64,000 nt of DNA, taken from positions 3,460,646 through 3,524,645 of the forward strand of contig NC_087391.1 in the NCBI RefSeq assembly GCF_963675165.1, in the 5' to 3' direction. The stretch is from Halichondria panicea. Taxonomy: Eukaryota; Porifera; Demospongiae; Suberitida; Halichondriidae. Positions 45,001 through 60,000 of the stretch are shown piece by piece (positions within the stretch are counted from its first letter, which is position 1; every line of letters begins with the position of its first letter). A model generated the notes under the pieces. It did no database searches. It was given only the letters and a program-made list of their open reading frames with translations, and was not told the origin of the DNA. The position numbers were made by a program, and so were the translations under genes.

Positions 45001-48000
45001 CCAACGTGAAACGCCTGAATCTAGCTCTCTCTTGTAAGACTCAAGGAGCCTCTCATAGTAGCTACAAGGACAAGACAACAAGACAACAAAGTATGCAAAC
45101 TTGAGCTTGAGATTACTACCTCAATTCAATTCTTCTCCACTCTAGGACAATCTCCACCAGCCTATCTAGCTCAGACTTTAGGGACACTCCAGTGCTAGCA
45201 TACGCCTCCCATTCCTACGTGAAAACATGACAACTATAATCACTATAATCACAATTATCATTATGGGATATGACACACCTGCGCTTTAGATAGTATACAC
45301 TCATACCCACTCAACAGCTTCATTAGGGGCTCTTCAACGCTCATTGACAAAACCTTTTCACATACACTTGCAACCTGTGGTACCATTAAAATAATAATTA
45401 TAGATGTATAATAATTATTATAATACTGAATAATTATACCTGAACTAATATGGGGTTCTCTGGCCAATCTTGAAGCAATTCACTGATTCGAGTTAGTATC
45501 ATTTCTATGACTGGCAATGATTTCTCAGCTTCAGCAACACTTCCTTCCTTGTAGACATTAATGTGACTGCAATAAATTTAGACGCTCGATTTATATTATC
45601 TCTAAAAGGCAACTATTGATGATTAGGCTAAATTTAGGAAGTATAATTATACGCAAACCCTTGGATATGCCCATACCGGTCAGTGAAAGTTGATACTACA
45701 ATCACCTCTAAGACAAAAATAACACCTATTAGGCCTTAGTACACTACATGTCAGGCAATTGAAGTTGAAAATAGGTATTTAAAAGATTATGGGCACATCT
45801 CTTGACAATTAACCCACGCAACCATGTCCTACGAATAATGAAATTCAGGGCTTTGAAGGATGCATTATAAACTAATAACCTGGAGTCTGTCTTTACGACC
45901 ACACTCTTTCGTAATGCAAACATTCTGATGTGGGCACCATGAAGAAAAAAGTCTGTTCCAAGTCCTGAGGCAAGGGAATACTGAGTAACAGCACTATAAT
46001 TAAGTACAATACCCCACCTGGAATCAAACCGAGTCGTGAGTGAAGAAGACTGCATACCTCATACAATTGAATTGCAGGGGATTGAGAATAATCAGACTGA
46101 GGCAATGTTTCTCTACCATGCAAAAGCATATGAAGAGCACAGACGCTAACAATGTCAGCGTCATGGAGTGCCACTGACTCTGACTGTCCCGAATCAGAAA
46201 GGACAGAACTAGTTTGTTCCACTACAGCTTCATCAGAAAATAAGTAATCATAAGATGGAAATTGCTCCTTAAGCAGTTTATCATCATTGTCATCGTCAAA
46301 CTTTTGAATTTCGTGTTCTTTTATTTTATACAGTGATTCTGCTTCCATTGCTTTAATCTGAGCTTGTTGCTGTGCATTTTTCCATAAACCCCAAAAGTAT
46401 TTCAGCAACTTCAAGATAGAATGTCTGAGTTGTTCGTTTTTTCGGTGAGAATGTTTTAGATAGTCCTTACAGGCAGACAATACTAAATTGAGCAACCTAT
46501 TGAAAACAATTATAAATGTGACACATGTCATTTAATACGCATACTTCTGACGAAGAGCTACATCTATTTCCGTAGAGTTGTCCATCCCTGCAACAGTGAA
46601 AAAACATAATATTATCTGAAAGCTCAGAGGACAGTAAGATCTAACCATGTGATGTTAGTAGAGATATGAGGCTTTGCAACCAGCTTAACCGAGACTCAAA
46701 CTCGACATTCATAGGATACTGCAGTACATGCTGAACCTTGTCCAGCTGACATACCTGCATATTAAAATGTACACAAACGTATTACATCAAAATATAGCAT
46801 ACCTTAAAAGTCTGCTGGTGCGCCTTTATAACCGACATAGACTTCACGCCCTGAACAATCTGAAGAATCAGAATAGACTCTGATATACGTATACTAACAA
46901 CATGAAGGTGACTTACAAGTGTTAGAGCCATAGAATAAGGGTCAACCACATCTGACAGGTCGCTGTACTCGGCCATTAGTTTTTGTATAGCCCCAATCAT
47001 TGCTTTTTCCCACGAGTTAATTTTAGCAAGCATCATTTTAGAAGTGTCGTTCCCTTCAAGCATACTAAAGACTTGCAAAGGTGAACACAGTGTCTCTTGT
47101 ATGTCACAGGTCACTTGATGAAGTTCAGAGTACTATAATGGTCTAAAAAATTCAGAGCTACAATAGCCACGTTATAACAAACCTTTTTATTGTCTCTCAC
47201 TCCTGTAAACTGACATTTATTGGCATCGTTCGTCTGAACAGTCAGTCTTCTACACAGTTGACTCAACAGCGGTGGCACAGCAGATCGATGGGAGTTGATA
47301 GTTTCGAACGTTGGACCAACCATACGACATAAATACTGGTCCCAGCACTTCATCAAACTTCGACTTCTATGCACCTGCATTAATCATTTTATCGAACAGA
47401 TTAAAATGACAGCAGGACACTAACCACAGCTTGATGGCAATCTTTTTGTGCGGCCTGCATTGCAATGGGATCAAGGAAAGATGGAGTAAGTAGAACAGAA
47501 TATGCAACACCCAGGTATGCCATCGCAAGGAAAAGATTAATCAGCAAGTCAAGTTCATGTGCAACTACATGCCAATGTTCCTGAGAGTTCACAGTGTCTT
47601 CTACCTTCCGAATAAGATGGAATACATTTAGAAAACATTTTTCAATAACTCCGTAGTCTTTGAGGTGTCCACTAAATGATTGAGCAGCTTTTGCACAAAT
47701 ATCAAGCAATTTTTTTTCGTTGATGAATTCTATTGGCTCATGAATGACAGGTGAATGTTCATCATCGTGGATGAGAGTTGAAGTTATTTGAACAGTTTGT
47801 ACAAGGGCATCAAGTAAAGATCGTATCAACTTAGAAGTGAGTTTCCTGGATATGAACATTACAAACAGATATGATATGCGCATCCACAATTCAACAATAC
47901 AATACACAAATACAACTATAAATAAAAAAATATATAAATACAACTCACAGATTTGACACAGGACAAAAAACGGTAGAATTCTCATGAAGCCACAAGAAAT

Positions 48001-51000
48001 GCAGAATATTGTTCATCTCATCCCTTGTAGCATGTAGGTTCTTTAAGGAGATTGTGGACAGAGACCCTCGAGATATGTTGCTGGTGAAAAAACTGAAACA
48101 CATTTCAGTCAGGAAGCTCTGAGAAAATAAAGATCAAAACTCAACTATCACGCTAATAACTTACTCCTTCTGACAGGAACTGTTCTGATGGTTCAACAGG
48201 AATGAAGAACACATTGAACAGATTTCGCACCGTATTGCAAAAAATTCCTCCAGTCTGCACAAAAATAAGCTATATAATTATTCAGGAGTCAGCGCTAAAA
48301 TGTGTTTAACTTACGTCATTAGCAGTATTTCGCAAGCAAAAGTGAGCCAATGGTTGCAAATATTCTAGAGAAATCGAATCCAGCCTCAAGCAGTACTTCA
48401 AGCATGCAAAGACATCATCTCTTGATACTTGCAACTTCTGCATCAACTTAACAATCAAAGACTTCAAAAACATGAGCACAGGCTTTAGTGGAATGAAACG
48501 TCCAGCAACTTTGTTGTTGTTTCGAGCTACTATGCCTGCAAAACACATTAGTACCACAGCCGTAGCTTGCAAAAGTGTAATTAATGCTCACCTCTATATT
48601 TGAATTTCATGTCGGATCCTTGAATATTGTTCAACCGCAATTCAGCTACAACTGGAGGATGCATGGCAAAAACTTCAGTTGGAGATGAGGAGGCTCTTAT
48701 CTCACAGTCTTCTTGCATAACATTACCCTGTAAAAATATTAATAGCTACTGAAACTATACATTTCCTGTTAACTCACGGGAATAGAAGAGTGACCCACTG
48801 CCACACCAAACAGATTGGTACGGCAAACACTGTATATCTTTGACCCTTTGATGCAGTCTTCCAGAGGTTTTAAGTTTTCAAGCAGGGTGCTCAGTGTCTT
48901 CCAATTGCTGTTGGACACACCACAGATTATTAATTTTGTACACACATTAAAAATGTCTGTCACCAGTGTGATTCCAGCTGAGGCATCATCAGAGACAGTC
49001 CTTCAGATCTGAACAAAGCCCAGCTGCTTATAAGATCTGGAAGTGATGACTGAGGCGTGGAGCACATGACAAACAAAACAGCCAGCCAATCAGTGAAATT
49101 GTGAACCTGTCAGTAATTATAAATTGTATATTTCATAAAAATAGTATAGAAAATGATTTACTGTCAGAAGTTGTTCCGCTGTAACCAGATTTTCGTCATT
49201 GAGCCATAGATCACTCACAACTATCAATACTTGTTCAACAAATGGTTGCAAGTACATTAAACTTGCATGTGGCAGACTTTCCTTGATCAGAGAACCTACA
49301 ATAACACAACGTTGCACGTACAATAAATCTTCACTAATCAAGCCCCAACCCCCACAAGCCCCAACCCCTAACCTTAGCAGCTACAACCCAGGCAACAACA
49401 ATATTTTCTTCCATGAGTAACAAGTTCCATGAAGTACACAACTAGAACTCTAGGCAACACATGCAAAGACCTAGTTATATATATTGCCTTACAAGCTTTA
49501 CTATAGAGGGTGTTTTAAACAACGACTAAGTCAATTCTCTAAACTAACAGAAAAAGGGGCATTTGCGTTGAAGTATTTCTCAGGTGAAGTAAAGATTGGG
49601 TCCTTCAATTATTGCTGATTCAGCTAAACGAAGTTCGCCCACACTTTTTAACAGCAATTGTGTAAAAAATTAATGGATCTCAGCTTAAATCTTTAGCTCT
49701 AATTCCGGAGTCCTGAACACTCCTTAAACCATTTACTTTTTAGCGTAGTAGTTAGTTCTAAGGTTAGTACACACACTAACATGCGGAAGGAGCCGTTTCT
49801 TAACTAAAGGTGACATTTTCTACAAAACATAGTTTTCTAGCTTTAATGTAAAAGCTAATACTGTACAGCGAGAAATTTTCGCTATTAAATTTGGCTCCCG
49901 AGTCCTCAGCAGAAATGTTCATGGGTTTTGTTTTAATTTTCGCGTCTTCAGTCTGCCCTCGAAAAACGCGAAATTTTGCACCTCACGAAAAGAACGGTTT
50001 CTTCCGCATGTTAGTGTGTGTACTAACCTTAGAACTAACTACTACACTAAAATTACTCCGAAGATAAGCGGTTTGAGATGCAATATTCTGGTAAAGTGTG
50101 GGCGGAGCTTTGTTTTAGCTGAATCAGCAAGAATTGAAGGACCAGCCCTGTCCTTAATTCACTTGAGAATGAATGCATGAGAGAAACCATGGTGACCGTG
50201 TGGGCGGAGCTTAGGTTTTGCAGATTCAGCAATCATTGAAGGTGACCTGAGTACTCGCCTCAAATAATTATAATGTACAGCAGTGGATTAACTTCCATTA
50301 ACGACCACCTCCAAAGAGCAACCACACGCTATAAAACGGTCAATATCTCAGGAACGGATTGAAACTATACAATGACTTCAATGTAAATCTAGCAACCTCT
50401 CAGGAGCAGCCACCTCTCTACTCCGTAGAACGAGCAGCTTTCTAGTCCCTTTTAGAAATGAAAATAACCTCCTGATCGGACAGCCACACCAATTAGCACG
50501 GAAAATTATTGCTAAGATGGCACAATCATTAAAACGAGAGCATACATGTGGTTGGCAATCGAAACCTCTCAACAAAGACCACCTCTCTATAACGACCAAA
50601 AGGCTGTTCCAATGGTGTCCGTTTTATGGAGGTCCCACTGTACTAGACTTATAGAACTTGCCATAATAGACTCCGCGAGACAATTGCAGGATAGATCTTG
50701 AAGACATATTAGAAGCTTCCTTGTTGTGGTTCTCTACACTTGCCTTCAACACAATCAACTCCGCTGACACTGGCAACCTATAAATAGCCATAATAAACTC
50801 TACATAATAGGAAATGCTGTTCACTGACATTGCGAGGGGAAGATCAAGATCTTTTTCCATTAGGGACAACAAGGGATTGCTGGTAGGGTACAGATGTAAA
50901 ATTTTGATTCCTGTACAGAAACACAAGGTATATATAATTATTATGAAGCATGTACACCAAAAATTATAATGGTTCACCGTTGAAGAGAGTTGTTGGTGAT

Positions 51001-54000
51001 GAGGGCCGAGTTGACACAGCTCTGTTTAGAACTTTCATCCAGGCTAACACAATACTGTGGTAAGCACTGTTCCAGAGCACTTTACTCAAAGTTTGAAGAA
51101 GCTGCACTCTGTAGCATGCTTCAGCTGAAGAAGAGCTACACACAAATACCTCCAGCGCAGCATTCACAGCCTGTACACACACGATTCGCAGCATAATTAT
51201 TTCCTTCACTTAGAAACTGAGTACTCAGGAGAAGTGATAAAAAAAAAGAAGTTACCAGCACTTACTAGGTGTAGAAATAATTATCTTGGTATATACCGTA
51301 TAGCGTGTAATTTTCGTGGGGCAAAATATTCGTGGTTTTCGTGGTTAGAGGTCTGACCACAAATATTTTACCCACGAATGAAGCGACCTTGCCTACATTT
51401 ACCTGCAGTGCAAGCAGCAACCACGAAAATATTACCCACAAAATGTCTCAATATTGCTGAACCACAAATATTTTGTCCCCCGAAAATTACCCGCTATACG
51501 GTAGATGGCAGAAGTATAATGTAAATAAAGGATTAATTAACACTTCATACACATGTAACATGAACATCCATAATAATGGTAGATGATACTAGCCGGTCTG
51601 CAGTTGGTGTATCTGACTGCACGTGCTAGGCCTGACATTGCATTTGCTATTAAAGCATTTGCCATAGTTCAAAACCCACTAAGGAAGTGACGTTACTCTC
51701 CACATACATCTGATGTACAGTATGCCTACATTCAATACTCTCTTCTCTATTATATACTTTTGACGTTAGGACATGGATGCTAAAAATGCAACAGACAGTG
51801 CTACATAATAATAATATTATTTTATCAATCCTTCTTTCGTAACTTACAACAGTAGTGCTGTCTTCCAGGCATGTGCTACAAACAAAAAAATTAAGTGTAT
51901 ATGCATGCACGTATGAATTATTAGCTAACCTCAGTAGAACAGAAAAATCTCGATTAGATATACAGCGAATATGCTGGGAAAAGAGCCAAGAACTTGTGTA
52001 TGAGCTTGGCCGGCAAATCGAGACAGCATTCAATTCAGCAGTTGTATCCTGCACAACATGACGGATGTTTTACTACTGTATAAATATACATACAATATAG
52101 CAGTACTCACAAGATTTATAGTAAAATTTGACCTACCAGCTCACTAAACCCCAGTATTCTTCGAGCTTCAACAAAGAAATAACCGTCGATATCTGTACAA
52201 TCCCCTTCATTCAGCAACAGGGAACAACGGACTAAACTAATCATCTGTTGTGGTTTCATCACACCTAAAGAAATATAAATGTTAAGTTTTCAGTATAAAT
52301 AAAAGCACCGCGGGTGCTGATGCCTCGGTGGAGGCTATATATATAGTGGCATGACCTACTACATCTAGCTAATAAATTTATAATAATTATTGTAGCGAAA
52401 AAGGATACCAAAGTTCAAAGTCCATACAATTAATGGTTGCATAAAACAGCTAAGCGCAGCTCCTTTCTCACTCCTGCAGCTACCAGTAGCTATTAACTAC
52501 TAAGTAGAGTATAATTATAGCATTCTATAGACAAGTTTTGCTACGCAGTACTGCTACAATAATATGGCTTCCAAGCAAACCTACTCGAGAAACGAAGCAT
52601 TATTTTGCAAATCCACAAATTGATATTCAAGAAAACCGGACTAGAAGCCTATACAAGCTCTTTATGAGCCACTGTAGCAGTCTAGCAGGTAATTTTCGTC
52701 GGTGCGAATTTTCGTATGAAATACCCAATTAATATTTCGGATTTTAAATATTCGTACAGCCCAGGATAGCTACGTTGATTGTATTGCGGTGGAATAATTT
52801 TGTAGTTTGTATGATGCTCTACAAAACAAAATAAATCAAACTTTCCACCATAATAATATGTATGAAAATAACTCCCTACACGGTACCTCTCACTTGGGTA
52901 TATTAATAATTATTATGATATTATCCTATGGATACTGAAGATTATCACGAGTCTGTGCCAGTAACTGCACGAGTGCCTGCAAGGCACGAGTGACAGTTAC
53001 TAGGCACGGACGAGTGATAATCATCAGTATCCATGGGATAATGCATTTATTGCTTGGCAACCAAAATGCAGGTTGAATCTGCGCATGCACAACATGCGGT
53101 TGCTTTATCAACCAAAAGAATGCGTAGCAACAAAATTGAGTTCTCCCAGTTGAAGACGAGTTTAAGAGAAAGAAAACAGCTAGTTAGACAAAGAAATAAG
53201 ACTCTAGAACACCAAGAGAGCTTGCAGAAGGCTACTTAAAGATTTTGTAGAGAACAGACAAGAAAAAAAGACAAGAAAAACGTTGACAACCAGCAACCCG
53301 TTTTGAAAATGGATAGTTCTGAAGGATAAACAGCATGTGCTTGCTTTCTATCATGCTCCAGTGTATCAGAAGAGGAAACATGCACCGCTGTAACTGAAGA
53401 AAAGTGTGACAACCGTTTTTGAAGCCAAAACGACTTTATACAAGCCTGAATATATGGTGGTGCAGTACACTTCTACATGTGCAATACTCTGCTCAAAGCA
53501 CCCACTCCCAACACTGATGCCTGTTTGATGCATTACATATGAACACTGACAACCTCCTGACCCTCAGCTTCACTGCAAAAAGAGCACAAAAGTGATACAG
53601 AGCATCAGAAAACAAGAAAAGAGACTGATAAACATTGCAATGCATGATTATAAGTGTGTAAACTATGTTTTTCTTGTTCTCTCACTGCTGAAAACGTTTT
53701 ATTCTAAATAATAATCACTTCCTAGTGTGCAATAAGAAGTGTGCAATAATACTTCCGGGTGTGCAATATGGAAAAATATCTGCACAGTCGGTGATGAGTC
53801 GCTTCCTGTGCAATTTGAATGTAAAACGCTGATGTCAGCACTTATTAAAAAGCAATAAAATTTATTATTAATTTATTATTAATTACTTATAATTACAACG
53901 TTTCATATAATTATAGATAACATCTTACACGTAGGAAGTCTACTGAGAGTAGATGAACCCGGATGCAAAGATGTTTTCAAGTGTAGAAGAGTTTTCAAAT

Positions 54001-57000
54001 CTTCCGAAAATTTAGCACTGTTAAGCAAGCTCTCCTGGAAGAGAATAGTTAATGTGACACCTACACTTCTATAAAGACTTCCACAATTATTATATATATA
54101 TATACCTCAGAATGAATGTAAACTTCAATTCCTCTGTTTCTCATTGCACGTGATATTTCTCCGTGACAGGGGTCCATTGTAAGGAAAAGTCTATAGACAG
54201 GTTTAAACAATGGCTTCATGCACACCTCAAAGGCTCACCTGAAGTCAGAATGAGGTTGAATCAAAGGCTCACTGTCACCTATCATTCCCTTTTCATCCAG
54301 ACACAGAACACCCCCAGGCTCAAGGAGAGCGTTCAACCGATCCAGCACAGAAGGACTACATGGTGAAAGAATTAGTGTAATGGGAAAACAATAAAGGGTA
54401 TAATACTAAGTGTGAAACAGGACCTGGTGGCGGACTTGCTTACCTGCAAAAGTTTGCATGCGAGATTAGCAGCCAGTGACCATACTTGACAGCTTCAACT
54501 AGAACACTATCCACCCACTCAAATTGTCCAGAAGACTCAGAGCCACTGATTTTTTTACGAAGAGATTCCAAATTGAACAAAACGTCGCTCATGTCTGTTG
54601 AAACAAAATGTACGTAACAGTGACACTTGAACCTGCAAGAAAAACTTACCATGGAGCAAACAGACATCGGTGGACTTTGTCAAACGCTGAATAGTTTTAA
54701 CCAGAAGCTTTAGCTTCTTACACTGGCTCAGAAGAACTTGCTTGTCTCCACTAACATCACATACTACAATGACATTGACAATAAATAATTATAAATTACT
54801 AGCTACCACACATAATAATTTGTTGTTATCATCACTTGCCTGCTGGTGAAAAATTATGGCGAAGTTCGTTGGCAATAGTTTTGAGAGTATCCACTGTGGG
54901 TTGTTGTAGAAGTTCACAGTTGTTGTTGGCACTAGACAGTAAACACTCTGTCGTATCCAAAGTCAAGCTGGCCAAATTTACACAGTGTCTTCGTAAATTT
55001 ACCTGTACAACTATTGAGATGTACAATCTTAAAACGGAATTTATATTACTTGCTCAAAACCTCCAAGAAGATCAGTGGTATCGGTCACACTGGTCACAGG
55101 GAGCTCCAAGAGCTTGTGGCCACACATACGAGCCAGCGACCTCACTATACTTGACTTCCCAGTACAACACTTTCCCACCTACATGTATAATTATGTATAC
55201 TGTATCCACACAACATGAAACTACATAAACGAAAGCACCACTGGTGCTGATACCTCAGTGTAAGCAATGAAGCTACACATGCAGTACTAGCCACTTCAGG
55301 CTATGAAACACTTGCATGCAGGAAATAGTGAAAGGGTAGGAAATGGTTGACCAGCCATACTAAGTAGAATAGCTAGTCAGAAGAGTCTGCAATAGCCTTC
55401 AAACTTAGCCGTAACTCGAGAACAAAGCATTATTAATTTTTGCAGTTCACTAATTGCAATCCAAAAAAACGTTACTTGAAGCGTCAAGCCTATAGAAATT
55501 AACTATTACTTGCACTTCTTATCACTGAGCAGCTGTAGCACTCTACACACACAGACACCCTACCATATACCTCGCTGCGCATGCGCAACCTAGGCATAAA
55601 TATAGCAGTCCTCACAATGATAGCCATCCATCCCATATCCACACAGTGAGCCAGAACCTCTAGAGGTTGCATTTGACAGTGGAGAGGAGCAATTGAGTCA
55701 CTCTCATTGTCCACAGAGTGAAAGTTCTGTTTTCGAAGCAGAGCACATCCCACCTATACACACAATAAACACTTTAAAGGTTTACATAGCCTGGAAAAAG
55801 TACCTGTATTGTATCGCTGGATACATGGAAATACTGCCCCAAAGCAGCAGGAAATTTATGCTCAGAGCCTTCAGTCACCTCGAAGACATCCAAATATAGT
55901 TGATGGACCTGCCACAATTTATCATAGCAACAGCATATTAGATATAATATAATTATTCATACTTTCTCCTGCAACTCAGTTCGTCTTAGTCTTGAGCTGT
56001 ACAGCATTCGGACATAAAGGCTGGGATCTTGAACCTGTAAGCATAAACCCATCAGTAAGATATGCCATGTACAATGCGACAACCTTATGTCTCTTCATTA
56101 GAGCGCACCACCGCAGTACATCACGCAAGTTAAATTCCCACAGTTTATAACCTGAATCAGACTTAACAAGGGAGTCCACCTGCAAGTACAGTTATGCATC
56201 GATAATTATAACACTATCATGCAGTATAATTATCATGGACAAAAATTAAAAAGCCGTAGGCACACCTCAAAAGTAAAGGTGATCATTCTTTCTAACATTT
56301 CCCTGCTGAACTCAGGAAAGACTTGAGTGCAGATGTGCAAGAGATCAGAGGGACTCAATTTGTCAATATACACTTGCGTAAATCTGTTGGTAAAAGACTT
56401 GGGAAGGCCCTTTCTGCCACCTCCTTGGTGGAGTGGATTCTGACAGGCAAATATTCGGCTTGACTTCTTGACCACAAAGTGCATCCCCAGTTCAGGAATG
56501 AATACCTGCAAGATAACACGAACAGTAAAATCCACATAAAGACGAAAACAGGATGACATACTTCACCCCTGTGATCGAGGCAAGCATTCAGACCCTCCAA
56601 GACAGACTGTGACGCTAAGTTCATCTGTGGAACAAAATATCACCAAAAAGTATTACAAAACACATTGTATGGTGTGTAACATCACCTCATCCAAGACAAT
56701 CCAGTCTCCTCTTCTCAAAGCCTTTAAGAAAGGACCGTCACGCCACGCAAACTGAACACTCTCACCACCTTCTACTGGTAGGTCAGTTCCAAACAGATCA
56801 CTGATGTCCTGCAGGGTAGACAAACACACTGTACATGTGACGTGCTAAAGTTTAGAGGGACAACAATACAACAAATTTACAGATTTTTATCAATAATTAT
56901 TTAGCCGACCTCTAGCTTACACTACATACACTGTACATATGAGCCAAACAAAAAACCTTGCCAAACTACACATAAGAAGTGTACTGTATAATTTTCAGCT

Positions 57001-60000
57001 AAAAATATGGGTATACAGAATGAAGCGAAGGAGTTAGCTAGGTCTTACTGTTTGCTCTGACAAGTTGATTCGCACAATCCTGTGACCACTGGCAGTAGCT
57101 AAAGAGGTGACAAGACTTGTCTTCCCCACTCCTGGTGGTCCCTCCAACAATAACGGTTTACCCAGCTGCATGGCACGTAATAGCCGAAACAAGTTCTCAG
57201 AAGGGCCAGGAGCGGAAAGGGAGTAGTCACACAGTGGACTGGAAGTTTCCGCGCCTACAGCAACAGGAAACATAATTATGTCACATGTACATGATGTAAA
57301 ACTATTGCATGTGTTTACCTATTTCAATATAGAAAGGTGATACACCAAACAGTTTATCATCACTGGTTACAACTTTAGTACAATCCACCTCACTCAACAC
57401 ACACGACCACTGCTGGAGTATGGACAATAGGTAGTCAAGAGCGTCTTTCTTAAGGTCGGCAGCACCTAGAGAGCTGCCACAGCCTAGGGCATCCACAAAG
57501 ACTAGATGTGCTCCATGATAGAATCCTTGAGGTGGTGAAAGGTAGCCACTAGTTTTGTTCATAAACGTGACCCACGTGAGTAAATCCCGAACACTAACTG
57601 CCACTCTACATAGACGTAACAGTAAGAAGGCATAAAGCAGATGAATGTGCGTGCATACACAGGCGTGAATCATGCAAGTAATAATACCTTGAAAAATCTC
57701 TCAGATGCTCCACTACTTCACAAATAAGATCACTCCAAGGAACAGCTACATCCAAAAGTTTATTACCGAAGTTAAAGGACAGTTATCATTAACAGCGGGA
57801 GGGAGGCTTACCATCATTCAAGAAATGTGAGAGTAGGTTGTGTTTCACAATTAACTGGTAACTCTTCCTAGAATCAGCAACTGGACACCATATCTCCACC
57901 ATTCTGTTTCTCAGTGCTGGAGAGAGCTGCCATGAAAAATTATTAACCTACATACACGTATGCTTCAACGACGTCACCAACCTCTTTCTTGCCATAATCT
58001 CCTCCAGGATTCATGGTGGCTAGGACGGCAAAGCCACGGCTAGCAGATATTTCGTATACTTCACCTTCATAACGGGTTCTCTCACTCACAAGCAGTTTCC
58101 TCTCTGGCTCCAGAATGGAGTTGAGCCTTTCGAGCACTGCATCTCCAGCAAGAGAGATTTCATCAATCATCAGGCACCCACCACTTCTCATTGCTTGAAT
58201 TACGACACCATCACTCCACTGAAACAGTCCTGGATTACCTGACTCTCTCTATAACATGTGTGATGTAGCAACAATATTGTTTATGCGAGACAAAATCACA
58301 CGACTCTGAACTTCACCTCTTCAGTATGTTTGCTCCTTACAGGTCTGAGACCACCAAGAAAGTCTGAAGCATCAGTATGCAAGTGACAGTTGACAGAGAA
58401 GAGCTGGCGACCAAGCAAAGCACTAAGTAGCTGACAGAGAGATGTTTTTCCACATCTAGGTTTTCATGTTTAATTAATTAACATAATAGACATTGCCATA
58501 GATATCTCACCCTGTGGCTCCCACCATAAGTACAGGCTCATCAAAGCAGAGAGCACGGTGAACTAACACAGCCATGCTCTGCAGTTCGTCAGTCCACACC
58601 AGATGCTGAAAGTCTTCAGGCAAGGTTGAGTGGAGGAGAGCAAGGGTCTCTGCACTAGCCAAACTACCACACCCTTCATCCAAGCCGAACAGCTTCAATC
58701 GGTCTACTGTTCTCTTGAAATGTTTCTGGACAACTTCCAAAATAGTTGTCTGCTCATCTACAGTTCTCAGACGTCCTCCAAGCAGCATGTATCCTAGTAT
58801 AAAATAGAACAGTAAACAACTTTAAGAAGTATAAATAGCGCCACCCACCGTCTTCAGCTAACTGCTGCTCCCAATCATAGAACTTGTTAGTGACTTTAGA
58901 TCTACGATACCTCTCCGCCCATCTGAACAAGTCCCGCAATGTTATAAGACCATGCTTGCCATGAAATATTCCCGACTCAGATCGAACCATCTACACGAGT
59001 TTATAAAGCATTAACAAAATACTCAATTAATTGTTTATCACACCTGTAATTCTTTCATAACATCCACCATTTTTTTGGCATATGAGGTCGGTAATGAGCA
59101 GCGTTGATGCAAGATTGTGACCAGCTCATCTGGAGGAATGTCTTCAATGTGCAGCTCTATAAACCTGTTTCTAAAAGCTCTTGACAACACCTGCAATTTG
59201 GACATCAATATATGGCATTATATGTACATGTACATGCAAGCATCTTAATAAAAATTCAACGTCGCGAATGAATTATAACAATTGTATGAATAAAGTTTTC
59301 GTCGCATTGCAACCGTTGAGCAGTTACAGCTGAAGCAGACACACAGTCAGCTTTACCGTGTATCCCTTGTGCGGCTACGCCTCAAGGCATAATAAACACC
59401 TTACCTTTCTGCCAGCATATATCCCAGGGGGGTTCTGAGTGCCAAAGAGCAAAAAGTTGGGGTGAGCCTGGACAAGCTCCTGTGTTTCTGGGATAAACAA
59501 CTCCCGGTTATCATCAAGTACTCGGTTCAGTGCCTCGAGCACTTCAGTAGGTGCAAGATTCAGCTCATCGAGAATTATCCAGTAGCCATGTCTCATGGCA
59601 TCAACCAACACACCTATGTCATAAAAACAAACAACTTCATATCCTCGATCATACTGAAAGGAGACACCATTTTTTTTTTTTATTAGCGTTCTAAAAACTC
59701 AAGGCTATAATTATATACATATACATGCACATACAGTATAAGTAGAATAGAACAGCAATAATTAACATACATACCCTCCTGGAAAACGAGCTGTCCCTGA
59801 CTGTTGGCAGTGTACATGCCCACATATTCCTGCAAGTCTGTATGCTCATGATTATTGATTCTTACACACTTGTGGCCCAGAGTTCGGGCAAGGTACTGAA
59901 CCATGCTGGTTTTGCCAGCGGATGTGGGACCTTGAAGCAACACAGGCAGTGACCTGGAATTAATAGGTAGAGAGATTAAACACAAAGAAACTCTTCTTTT

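Larger units (their letters stand above)
41910..51209 (-). other. MDN1: MDN1: linker region
   Basis: A long run of helical, poorly conserved exons. Landmarks that match animal midasin in order include ESLYKIKEHEIQ...LLKEQFPSYDYLFSD (46230-46380), LLQDWPENP (~45460), WRRIELSYYERLLESYKREL (~45050-45140), VSRWWFHLYGLC (~44980) and QLMKALRDYKKLM (~43330). One 1.36-kb intron (49299-50661) has a GC donor and two element remnants. Confidence 0.88.
51845..55753 (-). other. MDN1: MDN1: AAA6 module
   Basis: LEVLAHCVDMGWMAIIV precedes the P-loop exon VGKCCTGKSSIVRSLARMCG and TDTTDLLGGFEQ. The Walker B position reads GHWLLISHANFC, lacking the acidic pair; the human module also lacks a standard D-E here. 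It continues with SPSVLDRLNALLEPGGVL and TMDPCHGEISRAMRNRG. Introns at 55192-55614 and ~52266-53930 carry family A copies and a long palindrome. Confidence 0.9.

Noticed and set aside
53054-53239. 61-codon plus-strand ORF with coiled-coil-like composition
   Set aside because: Lies in an MDN1 intron with no splice context or homology that I recognise; short enough to be chance.
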